Position numbers and translations under genes: made by a program
Assembly: GCA_033239125.1 (NCBI GenBank)
Contig: BSWB01000005.1
Location: forward strand, 113,894,494 to 113,958,493
From: Fagopyrum homotropicum
Lineage: Eukaryota; Streptophyta; Magnoliopsida; Caryophyllales; Polygonaceae
Reading direction: 5' to 3'
DNA length: 64,000 nucleotides
Shown here: positions 12,701 through 23,482 of the stretch, piece after piece
How positions within the stretch are numbered: the stretch's first letter is position 1
Layout: each line of letters begins with the position of its first letter
The notes under the pieces: generated by a model
What the model was told of the DNA's origin: nothing
What the model saw: only the letters and a program-made list of their open reading frames with translations
The model's database searches: none

Positions 12701-14176
12701 CATGTCTAGCAAGAGAATTGAAAAGAACATAAAGAGTTGTGTAAATGATGCTATGAAACAATATGCGTCAGCTGAAGTTCATCAATCTCACACAACAGAA
12801 AGCGATCATCAAACAGCTGATGTCGATCAAATTCCTACCAAAGATGCCATGAATGATGTAATGGTAGAGGAAATTGGTGCTGAATCCAGTGAGGTATGAT
12901 ATATTTATGACAAACTATCAACTTTATGTACACTGTCAGTGATTGATACATAAATTTAGAATTATGAATCTGTTATATTATGTAGTATATAATGTCCATG
13001 CATATGAACTGTATGCAGTTGTTAGAGTAGCAAATTATGTAGGAAATTGTGTACATTACTAATGTATGTGCAAATTATATTTATAACTGTTTATGTATTA
13101 ACAAAACATGTATATTTATGTACAGAACTCTGAAAAAGCCGTGCCAGAAAGGAAGGTGGGTTTAAGAATGCCCAAAGAAAGTAAATATAAACGCACACCC
13201 TTCCGCAAAAATGTCAAGCTACCTAAAGAACCACACATGGGTATGTTGACATTAAAAGAGCGACAAACCCTATACAATTGGGTCAAAAACAAAGACGGGA
13301 ATGGGTCAGTAAGAGGTTTCATAAAGACCATATCCAGGGACACAATTGAATCCATTATTAAGCCTGGCGGTTGGATTAAAGATTAGGTTTGTACACTACA
13401 CCGAATTTATGTACATATCTATTTATGTCATTTACATAATATTGTCATGTGTTTATAATGTAAATTAGGTCATTGATGAGCTGATTATGCATATCCGTAT
13501 GAGCATCTGTGAAAATCCAGAAAAATATGGACGCATCGCTGTACTACCAACCGGATGGACCCGAGCTTACAACCGTACAACATTTTCAAATTTCTTGGAC
13601 ATTAAGAATGACAAACCAAACTTCAAAGAAAGTATGTTTCAAGTCATCACCGGCGATGTTCCACAAATGTTTCCCAAATCACTGTATGATGTCGACATCA
13701 TTTACTCTCCATTCAACCTTCTGGACACTCACTAGGTCGCATTGGAAATAAACCTGCTTGACTGGTGTATTTATGTGTACGAAGCACAAGTCACGTACAT
13801 AAATGAGGACAAATTACAGCACCTTATCGAGCCCCTTGCTGTTATGTTCCCACAGGTTCTGAGGGTCCACGGTAAGCATTCTAGACTGGAAGACAAGCTC
13901 AAGATCCCATTGAAAGTGATCAGGAAGAATGATTTAAACACAAATGCTGATGGGTATGTACAGTATTTTGCTAATTAATTTTGTGTTACATTTTTTATGT
14001 GTTAACCATAATGAAACATAAACTGATTTCATTTTATCCCTTTGCATTGTAGGGGTAGCTGTGGAATATACATTCAATATCTTGCATCTGGTAGGAAGGA
14101 TTTCAGTGACATAGATGATGAAGTCGTTCAAGCGGTTAGGGAGCAGATTGCAAATGTTGTGTTTACAAGACAGTGA
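9762..14176 (+). pseudogene. DUF1985 / Ulp1-like cysteine protease gene of MULE
   Basis: Multi-exon transposon gene. Exons I can join by GT/AG: 9762-9842, 10081-10152, 10236-10904, 11257-11588, 11674-11759, 11869-11962, 12062-12127, 12238-12384, 12476-12893, 13126-13386, 13469-13953, 14053-14176. Exon 3 encodes a DUF1985 domain (IFGPLLEMSTKIKMSNN, MWFAINSVLLRFSVMEF, ITGLP). Exons 5-8 are short, basic and low-complexity. Exon 9 has a heptad-like region that may be a coiled coil. The last exons encode a C48/Ulp1 peptidase core: the His region (LLDTH), an acidic site in IYVYEAQ where Asp is usual, and the Cys in GGSCGIYIQYL. Stops: TAG at 13384-13386, TAG at 13733-13735 directly after the catalytic His, and possibly TAG at 11871-11873. 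Ulp1 proteases remove SUMO. The role in transposition is unknown; interference with host silencing is a guess. Confidence 0.8.
10905..11256. repeat. Intron with dense TTATGTA motifs
   Basis: Intron 3 of the Ulp1-like gene. I count six exact TTATGTA in this 352-bp intron and none in the 669-bp exon before it, which shows that the motif follows non-coding DNA. Confidence 0.65.
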
Positions 14177-14741
14177 AAGAATTGAGCTGAAGAAATGTGA
14201 TTTTATTCAAACAATATGCACTGTTGATCATGAACATAGTTATGTAGAAAGAAGTTGTGAAATACTTATGTATCCAGCCTTTTATGTGTTGTTAGTTTAT
14301 GTACGGTTTCGATCTTTTATGTAGACATCTATTATGAACATAATTGTTTCCTTTGACGTTATGTAATGTTTTGATATGCACAAATTCTCATATTATGTAT
14401 ATATTTAGTTCCAACATAATTATGTAGTGATCCATTGTGCATTGTTTTTTTTAGTTTAATACAAACATAATACTTTTACATATACATAAGTGTATGTTTA
14501 TGCACTAGCATATGTAACATCATCAGTACACAGAGTGCTCTCCAACATATGTGATGGATTTATGTACCTATGTAGTTCAGTTGTCAATTTCAATGATGTA
14601 TCTTTAAGTATGATAATCGAGGTTATAGTTCACAATATAGTCAAATAAACGTAACTACAGTAATATCCACCAAATGTGTTAAACAAACAACAAAGTCAAG
14701 CAATATTAGTCAAAACTGGTTCATCTACATAAACATAAACT
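14177..14741. other. Intergenic strip between convergent MULE genes
   Basis: Shared 3' region of the two convergent genes. It contains TTATGTA in both orientations; the dominant orientation changes from TTATGTA to TACATAA at about 14.7 kb. No gene seen. Confidence 0.55.
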
Positions 14742-17327
14742 CTATTTTGGTTGATTCTGACAAGTCCTCTTCGTGTGCCCGCTGCAGCCGCAACAACTGC
14801 ATTTCCTATTGCTGCTTTGTTCCCACGTCGAACGGAATCTGGCTTTTGGCATTCTACCACACCTTTTACGCTTCAATGGAGGCTCACATTTCATTTCTGC
14901 TATTGAAGTAGGAATACACCACTCTGACTTACTAGGTAATGGATAGATGATATCCACATAACCAACCCTTCAACTGTTTGATGAATAGTACTTGCCAACT
15001 AGAAAGGATGGGCTCATACCCACATGTTTTGCAGCTGCAATGGCATGTATGCATGATATTTCTTCAATATCAAACTCCTTACATGTACAAGTTTTCTTCT
15101 CCAAACAAACAATCACGTGCTCTTCACACATCTTTACTTCAAATTCCAGCTTCTCTGCATCAAGGACGCACACAAAGTACATCGCACACGCATCAAACCG
15201 CTTCTGAATAATTGCCTCAATCTTAGGAGTCGATACCTCTACACAAGCTTTGGACTTTTGACGGCGTTCAACAAACCATCAGGTCATAAATTGCCTTATT
15301 TCATCCAGCATTGCCATGACAGGATACTCTCTACCTTCTTTCATCAATGCATTTACACACTCTGCGTTGTTACTAGTCATTATGTTGTATCTTTTCGCAG
15401 GTGAGAAGGAGCGTGCCCACGTAGAAATCCCTATTTCATTCAGCAATTCTCCCACCTTCTGTTTCTCCTATACATACATAAATCATGTGTAAGGTAATCA
15501 TCATAATATAAGATATACAGTACATAATTTATATGCTTATGTACCTCCGATATTTTATGTAATATTTTAATGCAAATGCTGTCTTTGTAGCTCGTTGCCG
15601 CATCAATGAACATTTGTAGGATCCTGTTTGATCTTGTCCTCTTCCTCAGATTACCTTTTAGATGCCAAATACAGTACCCATGGAAGGCTAGTTGGTAATT
15701 CGATGCTATACCCTTCTTAATCGATGCATGGCGATCGGACACAAACACAAGCTCCTTGCTGTCCATTACGACACGTCTCATATTCTTGAAAAAGAAATTC
15801 CAAGATGCATTATTTTCACTATCAACAATACCAAAAGCAACGGGGTATATTTGTTGGTTTGCATCTTGTGCAGTGACGACTAGCAATACCCCACCATATT
15901 TTCCACTAAGATGTGTCCCATCAACAGTGATTACCTACATAAACCGTAGACGTGTTCACAAACCAACTTATGCACAAAAAACTGACCATGAATATATGCA
16001 CATAAACAAGTGTATCCAACATTATGTAACAAAGAACTGCAATACAAAAACAAAATCAGGGTTTTTATTATTATGTACCTTTCTCATCACACTCAAACCC
16101 CGAACGGACGGTCCGAACGACAGAAAAACATATTTGAACCTCTCCTCGTCGTGTATGAAGTCCACAATCGTTCCTTCATTCACCTCCACCAACATAAATA
16201 AGTATGCAGGTATTATGTTATAATTGCCCACCGATATACCTCTAATCATGTCTTTCACTGTCTCTTAAGCTTTCCAACACTTCCAATAGCTAGCGTCAAT
16301 TCGATGCAAACTCTTCATTACGGTGATGATCTGATGCACCGAAGGTAATTTCTTTGAATTACCGTACCTACATAAAGTTGATTGTCACTAAAAGTAGGAT
16401 ACATAACATATAATTCACACGCATTAGCAGATACATAAATTCAGTCCAACAAATACATGCAACTTACATTGTCTTAACCTTATCAGCTATTACGTGATAC
16501 GAAGCTCCTCTATTTGACTCCCGCCGCAAATGGAACGAGCAAGTGTGTGTCGAAACATACTTTGTGGTGGTGAAGTATGTTGTTTGACTGAGCATTGAAA
16601 AGCGGACCCTCCATTTACAATCTTCATCTACACATCTCGCAGTCATTGCCTTCATTTTCGACTTTACTATCTTGTATTGCGAGCATTCAGAAATTGAATG
16701 TAGACACAATGCGTTTTTAACTTCAGTCTTCGAATGATATATTTTCCCAACTTGTAGTTGCAAATCGTCTCCTGATGATACATAACTATTGATATGTGGA
16801 ACTATTGCAAGTGCGTTATTGTTTGCATCTCCTACCGACTCGCTCCCAATCTCACTAGAACCTGTTGTACATAAATCAAATTCTTTATCTGCTACATCAG
16901 TTTGTATTTCATGATTCAAATGATGACCTGAATCTTCTGTTCCATCTTTCAATTCAGCTTCCTGACCATGTAGTTCGGTTGAAATCCCTCCCACACTCTT
17001 ATGTAGATCAACTTTGTTCACACATAAAGGGAGACTCCAACTAAACTGTGGGAGACCATTTATGTGTACAAAAGTATCCAAATCATCCTTTGTGTTAACA
17101 TCAAATGGTTTTAGACCCTCATTGAAAGGATTCTTGTATGACAAGCATAAATCAAACAGTGTTAAAGATATTTCAAATAGCAATGCAATCTTCTCCTTTA
17201 ACACATCAAATGTGCATTCAACTGATAGCAATAACGGCTTACTTGACTGTACTTCAATGTAGCTCTACACACCTTCATCAAATTTCCAATGTCCGTCAAA
17301 ATAAATTGCCACAAACAACACCCCCAT
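14742..17327 (-). pseudogene. mudrA-like MULE transposase, four nonsense codons
   Basis: Four exons on the minus strand: 17327-16468, 16367-16079, 15934-15545 and 15467-14742. All junctions are GT/AG and the joined length (2265 nt) stays in phase. Exon 1 has a MuDR N-terminal DNA-binding domain (YHSKTEVKNAL, CKWRVRF, HTCSFHLRRESNRGAS). Exon 3 has the DDE core: VDGTHLSGKYGG (first Asp), FVSDRHASIKKGI (second Asp), and the C/H motif in YCIWHLKGN. Exon 4 gives the likely Glu (NNAECVN), a SWIM finger (CTCKEFDIEEISCIHA) and a CCHC knuckle (CSCCGCSGHTKRTC). In-frame stops are TAG 17265-17267, TAA 16265-16267, TGA 15279-15281 and TGA 14970-14972. There is no frameshift, so it died by point mutation. 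Confidence 0.85.
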
Positions 17328-18704
17328 GATTCCTACAAGAAAGGTACAGAATATAAGAAATATGTCAATAGCTTCCTCACGCTTTGTACATAATATTTCA
17401 GTAATTACATAAACCAAACTTATGTACACATATAAATAGAGCATTATTCTCGTTAACTACATGAATAGTTTGTCAAACAATACATAACTTAGACATTACA
17501 TAACTTATGTTAACATAAATATTTCACATATTTTATATAATCTACATAATCTTACCAACTTACATATTATATAACACAAACATAAACCAAATTTATACTT
17601 TCAACAGTTATGTACAATCAACTAAATGAACATAATTTATGCACTTATACATAAACATACACCGAAATTATGTAAACATACACACATAAAATTATGTTCA
17701 TCACATTCTGCATAAAATTATGTTCATCACCGAAATTATGTAAACATACACCCTAAATTCTGCACTTATACATAAACATACACCGAAATTACGTAAACAT
17801 ACGCACATAAAATTATGTTATTCACTGTTACATAAATTTAAATACTACATAGTATTAAACATATACATAAACCAAACTTATGTACACTTAAACACATTAG
17901 ATTATGTTCGTCACTTTCATCATTACAGACCCTCACCACATTAAACTGAAAGACACATACATTTTACAACTACATAAATCTAAGTAGATACATAAAATAC
18001 GCAGGCATATCACATTACTTTCTCAACTACAATGTTATAAACTTGAACATTTACAAACTTATGTACACATACAGACATAAAATTATATTCGTCTCCTTCA
18101 TCAATATCAACACTCAGCACATAAAAGATCACCGACATGTATATATACGAAATACAAAGTATGAACCATAAATTACGCAGAGCAAATGTGAGAATTATCC
18201 ACCAATTAAACGATTGAACGTACATACCTCACAAATCTGGAAAAAAATGTCTCAGAACGCTTGGATCTACAGATCGAGTTTTTTGTCTCAAAAATCGCAT
18301 AAAACAAACGATTGAATCTACAGATTGACAATCCGAATGTTGACGATCTCACAGTCGTAACGATTGAACAAACAGAACATCAAACCGAAATAAATCGGCA
18401 GTAATCGAACAAAAAATAGTGAAAATGTATATGATAGTAGACGAAAGCTCTGTACAATTTGTGGTTATGGATGCAGAAATGGGGGAATTTCGTGATGCTT
18501 GTATCACGTTTACAAGGAATGTATATTTCCTTTCCTAACAACTTCCTGATTTGTAGGGGACCACAATAAATAACCTTATTTATTTAATTAAAATTGCCAC
18601 ATCACCTTTTTTTATTTCCATCAGGGGTATACATTTAGTTAGGAATTAATCTTTATTAGAAAATTAATTGGGGCCTAGTTTATCTACATTATTGCAAAAT
18701 AGCC
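17328..18704. promoter_or_regulatory. 5' non-coding region of transposase, TACATAA-rich
   Basis: Upstream region of the minus-strand transposase. Between 17341 and 18070 I count 11 TACATAA (TTATGTA on the coding strand) and 6 in the other orientation. No gene is visible; the open frames here are short and repeat-derived. Confidence 0.55.
17641..17830. repeat. Degenerate tandem repeat in MULE 5' region
   Basis: Blocks GCACTTATACATAAACATAC, ACCGAAATTATGTAAACATA and ACATAAAATTATGTTCATCA recur two to three times with small changes and partial units. The array contains the TTATGTA motif in both orientations. Confidence 0.65.
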
Positions 18705-18752
18705 TATTTAATACACAGTATTACATAAATGGTCTACTTACCCTTTTAACTC
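18705..18752. repeat. Right terminus of Ulp1-MULE (degenerate TIR)
   Basis: Reverse complement starts GAGTTAAAAGGG and includes GACCATTTATGTAATAC and TAAATAGGCT. It is comparable with 8362-8410. Confidence 0.45.
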
Positions 18753-18761
18753 ATTAAAAAT
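18753..18761. repeat. Candidate 9-bp TSD (right) ATTAAAAAT
   Basis: Identical to 8353-8361 and directly adjacent to the right terminus. Confidence 0.55.
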
Positions 18762-19398
18762 TATAATAATTGTTCAGAGGAAAGTTTCAATGGATTGTCT
18801 TTATAATATTCACTAACAATAAATATAATGGTGCTTTAGGTAACAATATATTTTGTTAATGACAGAAATTATGATTTTATATGAACAAATCAACTCTAAC
18901 TGTTCAATAAGTATCATTTAATGATTGTTCAAGATTCATAAGATTTATCACGTTTAACGATCGTTAGCTACATTCGTGCAACCAAAAACTTATAATAACT
19001 GTTAACTACAACTAGCATAATTTTCTCGTACGCTAATAATCTTTAGCTACATGCTAACAGTCGTTAGCGTTAGTTATTTAAAAAAAAGCTAGCCATAGTT
19101 TGTAGTAGCTAATGAGGCTAGCTTGTTTTTCTTCACACTAAACAATTTAAATGCCTAGCTATTCTATAAAATTGGCGTTTCCTTGCAAAATTTTCATTCC
19201 TGTAAATTAAGTCTAGTCCATTTTCATAACTCAATTAATCCAACAAAATTACAATAACATTGCACATTTACATGATGGTTGAAGCAATCCAAGTGCACAA
19301 CGCAAACTAAAATGCGTATTCAACATAGTTGTTCCAAACATTTCAAACAAAAAACATAAATGTATTTACAAATTTTGTCCAAATCCTACAACCTAACT
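18762..19398. other. Intergenic DNA between MULE and LINE
   Basis: AT-rich. It contains GTTAGC/GCTAAC-type short inverted repeats at 18960-19070 and a small hairpin GCTAGCC...GGCTAGC (about 19089-19123), possibly the remains of a MITE. No coding potential seen. Confidence 0.4.
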
Positions 19399-19414
19399 AT
19401 GGAAGCCTCGGTTC
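19399..19414. repeat. LINE target site duplication (left), 16 bp
   Basis: ATGGAAGCCTCGGTTC occurs here and again at 27639-27654, directly after the A-rich tail of the LINE. Confidence 0.9.
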
Positions 19415-20282
19415 GTACATTTTAGATGCAGCTGTAGACACTCGGTAAAAAAAAACCCCTAAATCACAATGAAGAACGCGCCCCACACGTGCTTTAGGGG
19501 AGTTGCTTCTTCCCGACAATCCAAAGAAAACCCTAGCAGTCGCCCCTCTTCGATTTCCTCCTCAGACCCAATCTCCATCCATCGACAACCAAAAGCAAAC
19601 ACATTTCGACCAAAATGATGCATTCTGTTCTTTGTTTTCGGAGGTGCATCTTACGAGACCACCATTTTCTCTCAACTCTGGCCAAATTCGAAGATCTAAA
19701 GGCTGGTTCTATCACTCAAGAAATAGGAGACGATGGAAGAAATAAAAAAGGCATCTCATGGAAAGTCAAACAAGTTACCACAGAGGAAGAGCTGCTAGGG
19801 CGCTTTTGTGTCCTCAGAGATGTCGAGTGAGTTGCAATCCCAAGATTGCAAAGGGGCTGTTTTTCAAATTTCTTTTGAAGTGGTCATTGCTCCGCTGCCT
19901 TCATCGATGGAGGCGTTTTGTGCCAAACAAAAGTAGCTCTCTACTGTCCTCACTAGAACCGATGAATACTTTGTTGCGGATGACCTGGTTTCAGTCGTAT
20001 ATCGACACAAGAGGTAAATCACGAACCTACTCTAAACAAATCAGAACCCCTAATTTGCTCTTGTTACTAAGTTATGCAGGAAAAAATATGGATTTTATTT
20101 CGAATTTTCGATTGTTGTATGAGCAATTTGTTGTTGAGTGGTCTTTCTCTCTGTTACTGATGCGTATGAGTTTTTGCCTATATATACAACATGTTTGGAT
20201 TCTGTTTTTACCACACAAGCTACAAGCTGAGTTTTCTTTACTTTCTCTTCTTTCTCTTATCTCTTTTCTTCCCAACCACAAA

Positions 20283-21843
20283 ATGAGTGAACAAAACATT
20301 TCTTTTAAAGAAGCAGTATGCAATGACTCATCCAAAAAACTTTTGAGCAATGAGAAATCTGGAGCCAATGAACAACAACACAATAAGAACAAAGAGAAAA
20401 AATCAATGAACAATGAAGATTCCAAGACTAAAGGTGAGTCTTCTGAAAAATCTGGTCTAGAGGAATATCTTTCTAACTTAGCTAAAGTTAAGAATGATTT
20501 TCAAAAACAGAAGGAAACTTCTCTTATGGGGTGTATTCTTGGAGATCCTATAGAAATCTCAAAGCTCAGACCTAAGCTTCTTCATGAATGGAAAAATATC
20601 AAGGGAGAAGTTAGGATTTTTGCTAAACCAAATTTCTGGTTTGAAGTTGTTTTCACTAATCCGCTAGATAGAAAAATGATTTGGGATGCTAGGCCTTTCC
20701 ATGTCTTTGGTCTTCTAGTTATTTTGAAGCCTTGGAAACCGAACTTCAATACCCTTACTGAGAGAAATACCATAGCTGACTTATGGGTGAGAATCCCACA
20801 GATCCCTCCGGAATATGTCAATAGAGAAGCTATAAGAGTAATCATAGAATCCAATGGAGTGGGAAAGTTTGTCAAACTCGACTCTTTCTCTGAAAGAGGA
20901 AAGGGGGTCAACTTTACCAGAATTTGCATCAATCTGGATGTAGATGGGAAAAGAATGGACTATGTTTCCATTCCGGATGTTGATGATGTAGTTAAAAACT
21001 TCCCAATTTGGTATGAAGATTTTTCAATGGGATGTGGCTTTTGTGCTAATGAAGGTCATACATATGAGGTTTGTCCTTTGAGGGGCATTAGAACCAAACC
21101 TTTTAGAAACTATAGACCACCATCTACTAAAAAAGAAAACGATATGGAAAGAAAGGATGATAGAGAATGGAAATATGTGGGTAGAAAGGGAAGCAAAACA
21201 GAAAATACAAATGAGGTGAGGCCTTACCTATCTTCAAAATATGGTTTGGCCATTCCTAAAGAGGATAACTCGTCTCTCAGTTCTAAAGAGAGCACTCAAC
21301 ACTCCAATGAAGAGAAGGAAGTATCTACTGTTGTGGGAAAATGTGACGAGATTCCAAAAGAGAATGCTAATGAACAAACTGCAAATGAAAGTAAGGGCAT
21401 AATAGAACAAACTAAGTCCAAGGATGAGCAAGCTGAGGACATCTCCCCTGATGATGACAAGATTGAAGTTGATCACGAGTCTATGCCCCCTTACCGTTCC
21501 CATGCAAGAGGATGATGAAATAAAAGCAAAAACCGATGAGATCGAAAAGAAGCTCCTGGAGGATGATGAATAAGATGAAACGTCTGTTGATGAACGTTCT
21601 GTGGCTGAGTTTACTGCTCTTCTTTTCAAGGATGGTAACATCCCTGAGGAACTCAAAAATATGTTGTCTGAAAATTCGTTCCATTCCACCGAGACCAACA
21701 ACACGGTGAACAAGATGATGGATGCGATGGAAGTCAATCAAGAATCCGCTAATTCTGACTCAAGCTTAGGGAAGAGGCAGGGGGGAGGTGAAGACTCAGC
21801 ATCCTCCAAGCTGAAGGGAAAGAAGAAACAAAAATGCAACTAG
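20283..21843 (+). pseudogene. LINE ORF1 (DUF4283 / zinc knuckle), one frameshift, one stop
   Basis: RNA-binding ORF1 protein that packages LINE RNA. The start is taken at 20283 (MSEQNISFKEAV), where charged, soluble sequence begins. The same frame is open upstream to 19758 but reads like translated leader. A DUF4283 domain spans roughly residues 85-225 (LLHEWKNIKGEVRIFAK, FHVFGLLVILKPWKPNF, DLWVRIPQIPPEY). It is followed by a CCHC knuckle (CGFCANEGHTYEVC) and a highly charged C-terminal tail. A frameshift near 21485 and a TAA at 21571-21573 interrupt the tail, which ends KGKKKQKCN at 21843. Confidence 0.85.
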
Positions 21844-21847
21844 TTAA

Positions 21848-23149
21848 ATGATGCCAAAGCTTGTGCGAAAACCCGGACTATGCCCGGGGCTTTTCACCTT
21901 GCTTTTATCTACTAAGATTTGCTTTAGGTGTTTTTACTATTTTCATAGACTAATTAGGAATGTTCCCATTTGCTTTGAATGTTGCCTTTCCTTTATTAAA
22001 GTTGTATCCATATTTTGTATCATGGAGCTCTTGCTCCAAATTTTCAATCTCAATGAACAATTTATGGGTACTCGTGTTTGGTTTGTGACTTCTCTTATGA
22101 ACACGATTTTACTAACTGTAAACCTCCCATCCTCTTGCGAACTCCATAATAACCAGGTAGTGAACTTGCTCAGTGAATTTAAAACCATTATGAGCAGACT
22201 AAAGTGCTACAATTTCTTTAAACTTGTTTTTCTTTCTTCTATTCATTTTCTCTGTTTTTTCTGGTGGTGTACGGTTCTGGTCCTTGGTTACTGTTTGCTG
22301 CTTGTGTTTGGTTGTTTGTATTTTGTGTATGCACGAATTAGACCACATCAGAATTCGAGAAGTGATGTGTGGAGCTTCACTTTAAATCCAGTTTACCCAC
22401 GAGATCAACTAAATCTTGGTAAGACCTTTTCTTCTGTAAAGTCTACTGTTCATTGCAGGTTTGTTTCTCAGTCCAGCAACTTGATGCAAACTAACCAAAT
22501 TGAATTCCAGAAAAAGCTGAAGTGCTTATCAAATTCTGTTGTTTCTATTACTTGTGATCTTTCCATTCTATTTGTAGACTGCGGTGTTCATCGACCCTAC
22601 ATACTGGATAACAATGACAGCAATACAATGGCAAGGAAAAATATACCAACAAAGTCAGTGAACTCACAAGTTTCACAAAAGATCAACCTTGTCCCATTTG
22701 TTGATCTGCTGGTGCATACTAATATGAGTCACGATCAGTTGGTGCATACTAATATGAGTCACAAAATTTCTAAGCTTCTGTTTTTAAGATTTTTGTATCT
22801 ACAGTGGGTGTTTATAAATAAGGTTATCTTATGCTATTGCACTTGGTATAGTTGGTTTTTTGCTTCCTACAAAACTAAGCTTTCCAGTATTGATAGCCCC
22901 ATGGAACTAAAAGCACACGTGAAGACCATACTTCAATTTATCGGAGCTTCCAATCTCATCTGGGAGAAACTTGTGCAGATAATGAACAAACCCGACAGTG
23001 AGGATAGAACAATGAATTTCAAAGCTTTTATGTACAACTGGGTGTCTAACACAAATATTGTACCCGACCAATTTGATGATGTGTACAGTAACAATCTTAT
23101 GGTGTCTTACTTGCAAGTCATCAAAAAAAAAATAAAGGAACTACATTGA
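21848..23149 (+). CDS. 433-codon open frame between LINE ORFs, unknown
   Basis: Uninterrupted frame from ATG 21848 to TGA 23149, four bases after the ORF1 stop. The product would be hydrophobic at first (FFKLVFLSSIHFLCFFWWC) and more polar later. I recognise no domain. It contains a tandem duplication (VHTNMSH twice, at 22714-22762). A further 107-codon frame (23146-23469) overlaps its stop and runs almost to ORF2. Plant L1 elements usually have short or overlapping ORF junctions. It could be a third ORF, captured sequence, or a T-rich spacer that is open by chance; codon statistics on several copies would decide. Confidence 0.35.
   Translation: MMPKLVRKPGLCPGLFTLLLSTKICFRCFYYFHRLIRNVPICFECCLSFIKVVSIFCIMELLLQIFNLNEQFMGTRVWFVTSLMNTILLTVNLPSSCELHNNQVVNLLSEFKTIMSRLKCYNFFKLVFLSSIHFLCFFWWCTVLVLGYCLLLVFGCLYFVYARIRPHQNSRSDVWSFTLNPVYPRDQLNLGKTFSSVKSTVHCRFVSQSSNLMQTNQIEFQKKLKCLSNSVVSITCDLSILFVDCGVHRPYILDNNDSNTMARKNIPTKSVNSQVSQKINLVPFVDLLVHTNMSHDQLVHTNMSHKISKLLFLRFLYLQWVFINKVILCYCTWYSWFFASYKTKLSSIDSPMELKAHVKTILQFIGASNLIWEKLVQIMNKPDSEDRTMNFKAFMYNWVSNTNIVPDQFDDVYSNNLMVSYLQVIKKKIKELH
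22709..22762 (+). repeat. 27-bp tandem duplication
   Basis: TGGTGCATACTAATATGAGT plus CAC appears twice, separated by GATCAGT-type sequence. It preserves the reading frame of the inter-ORF frame. Confidence 0.8.
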
Positions 23150-23482
23150 TTATCATAGACCAAATATATTGGTATCCGGTTATCTATCTCCGTAGATTCA
23201 CAATTTCTGTTTCTCCGGAATGCCCCTTATATTCTGATGCCCTTAATTCGAATCTTAGTAATAACAAAGCGTACGCTATGTTTTCATCAATAAGGTCTAA
23301 CTTGGAAGTAGCACTTCCGATCATATATACTACTAGTAAACAAAAGAGCTGTTGTTATAAGAACTTGGGGATGAATTTCATCTTCCTCTTTTTAATGAAG
23401 TGGAGTATCGGACAACGGAGAAAACTGAGGCTAGGTTTGGAACAAAGGGATTCAAACACCCGTTGGTAGTTGAAAGGTTTAA

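Larger units (their letters stand above)
8362..18752. mobile_element. 10.4-kb MULE carrying Ulp1-like gene (Kaonashi type)
   Basis: A composite Mutator-like element. It carries a DUF1985/Ulp1-protease gene on + (9762-14176) and a mudrA-like transposase on - (17327-14742), converging at about 14.2-14.7 kb. The ends begin with GA on both sides and are only weakly alike over about 45 bp. On the left this is GGGCCCTTTTTGTAT to AAATAGGCC; on the right, reversed, GACCATTTATGTAATAC to AAATAGGCT. They fit the short or degenerate termini of non-TIR MULEs. Known parallels are Ulp1-carrying MULEs of plants (KAONASHI in Arabidopsis, CUMULE in melon). Non-coding parts carry a dense TTATGTA motif. Both genes have in-frame stops, so this copy is not autonomous. 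Confidence 0.8.

Noticed and set aside
15756..16223. 155-codon plus-strand frame
   Set aside because: Runs antisense to the transposase exons, which show clear domain motifs on the minus strand.
19503..20282. Upstream extension of LINE ORF1 to 19758
   Set aside because: Frame is open, but the sequence reads like 5' leader (hydrophobic, irregular) and MSEQNISFKEAV at 20283 is a better protein start; cannot be excluded.
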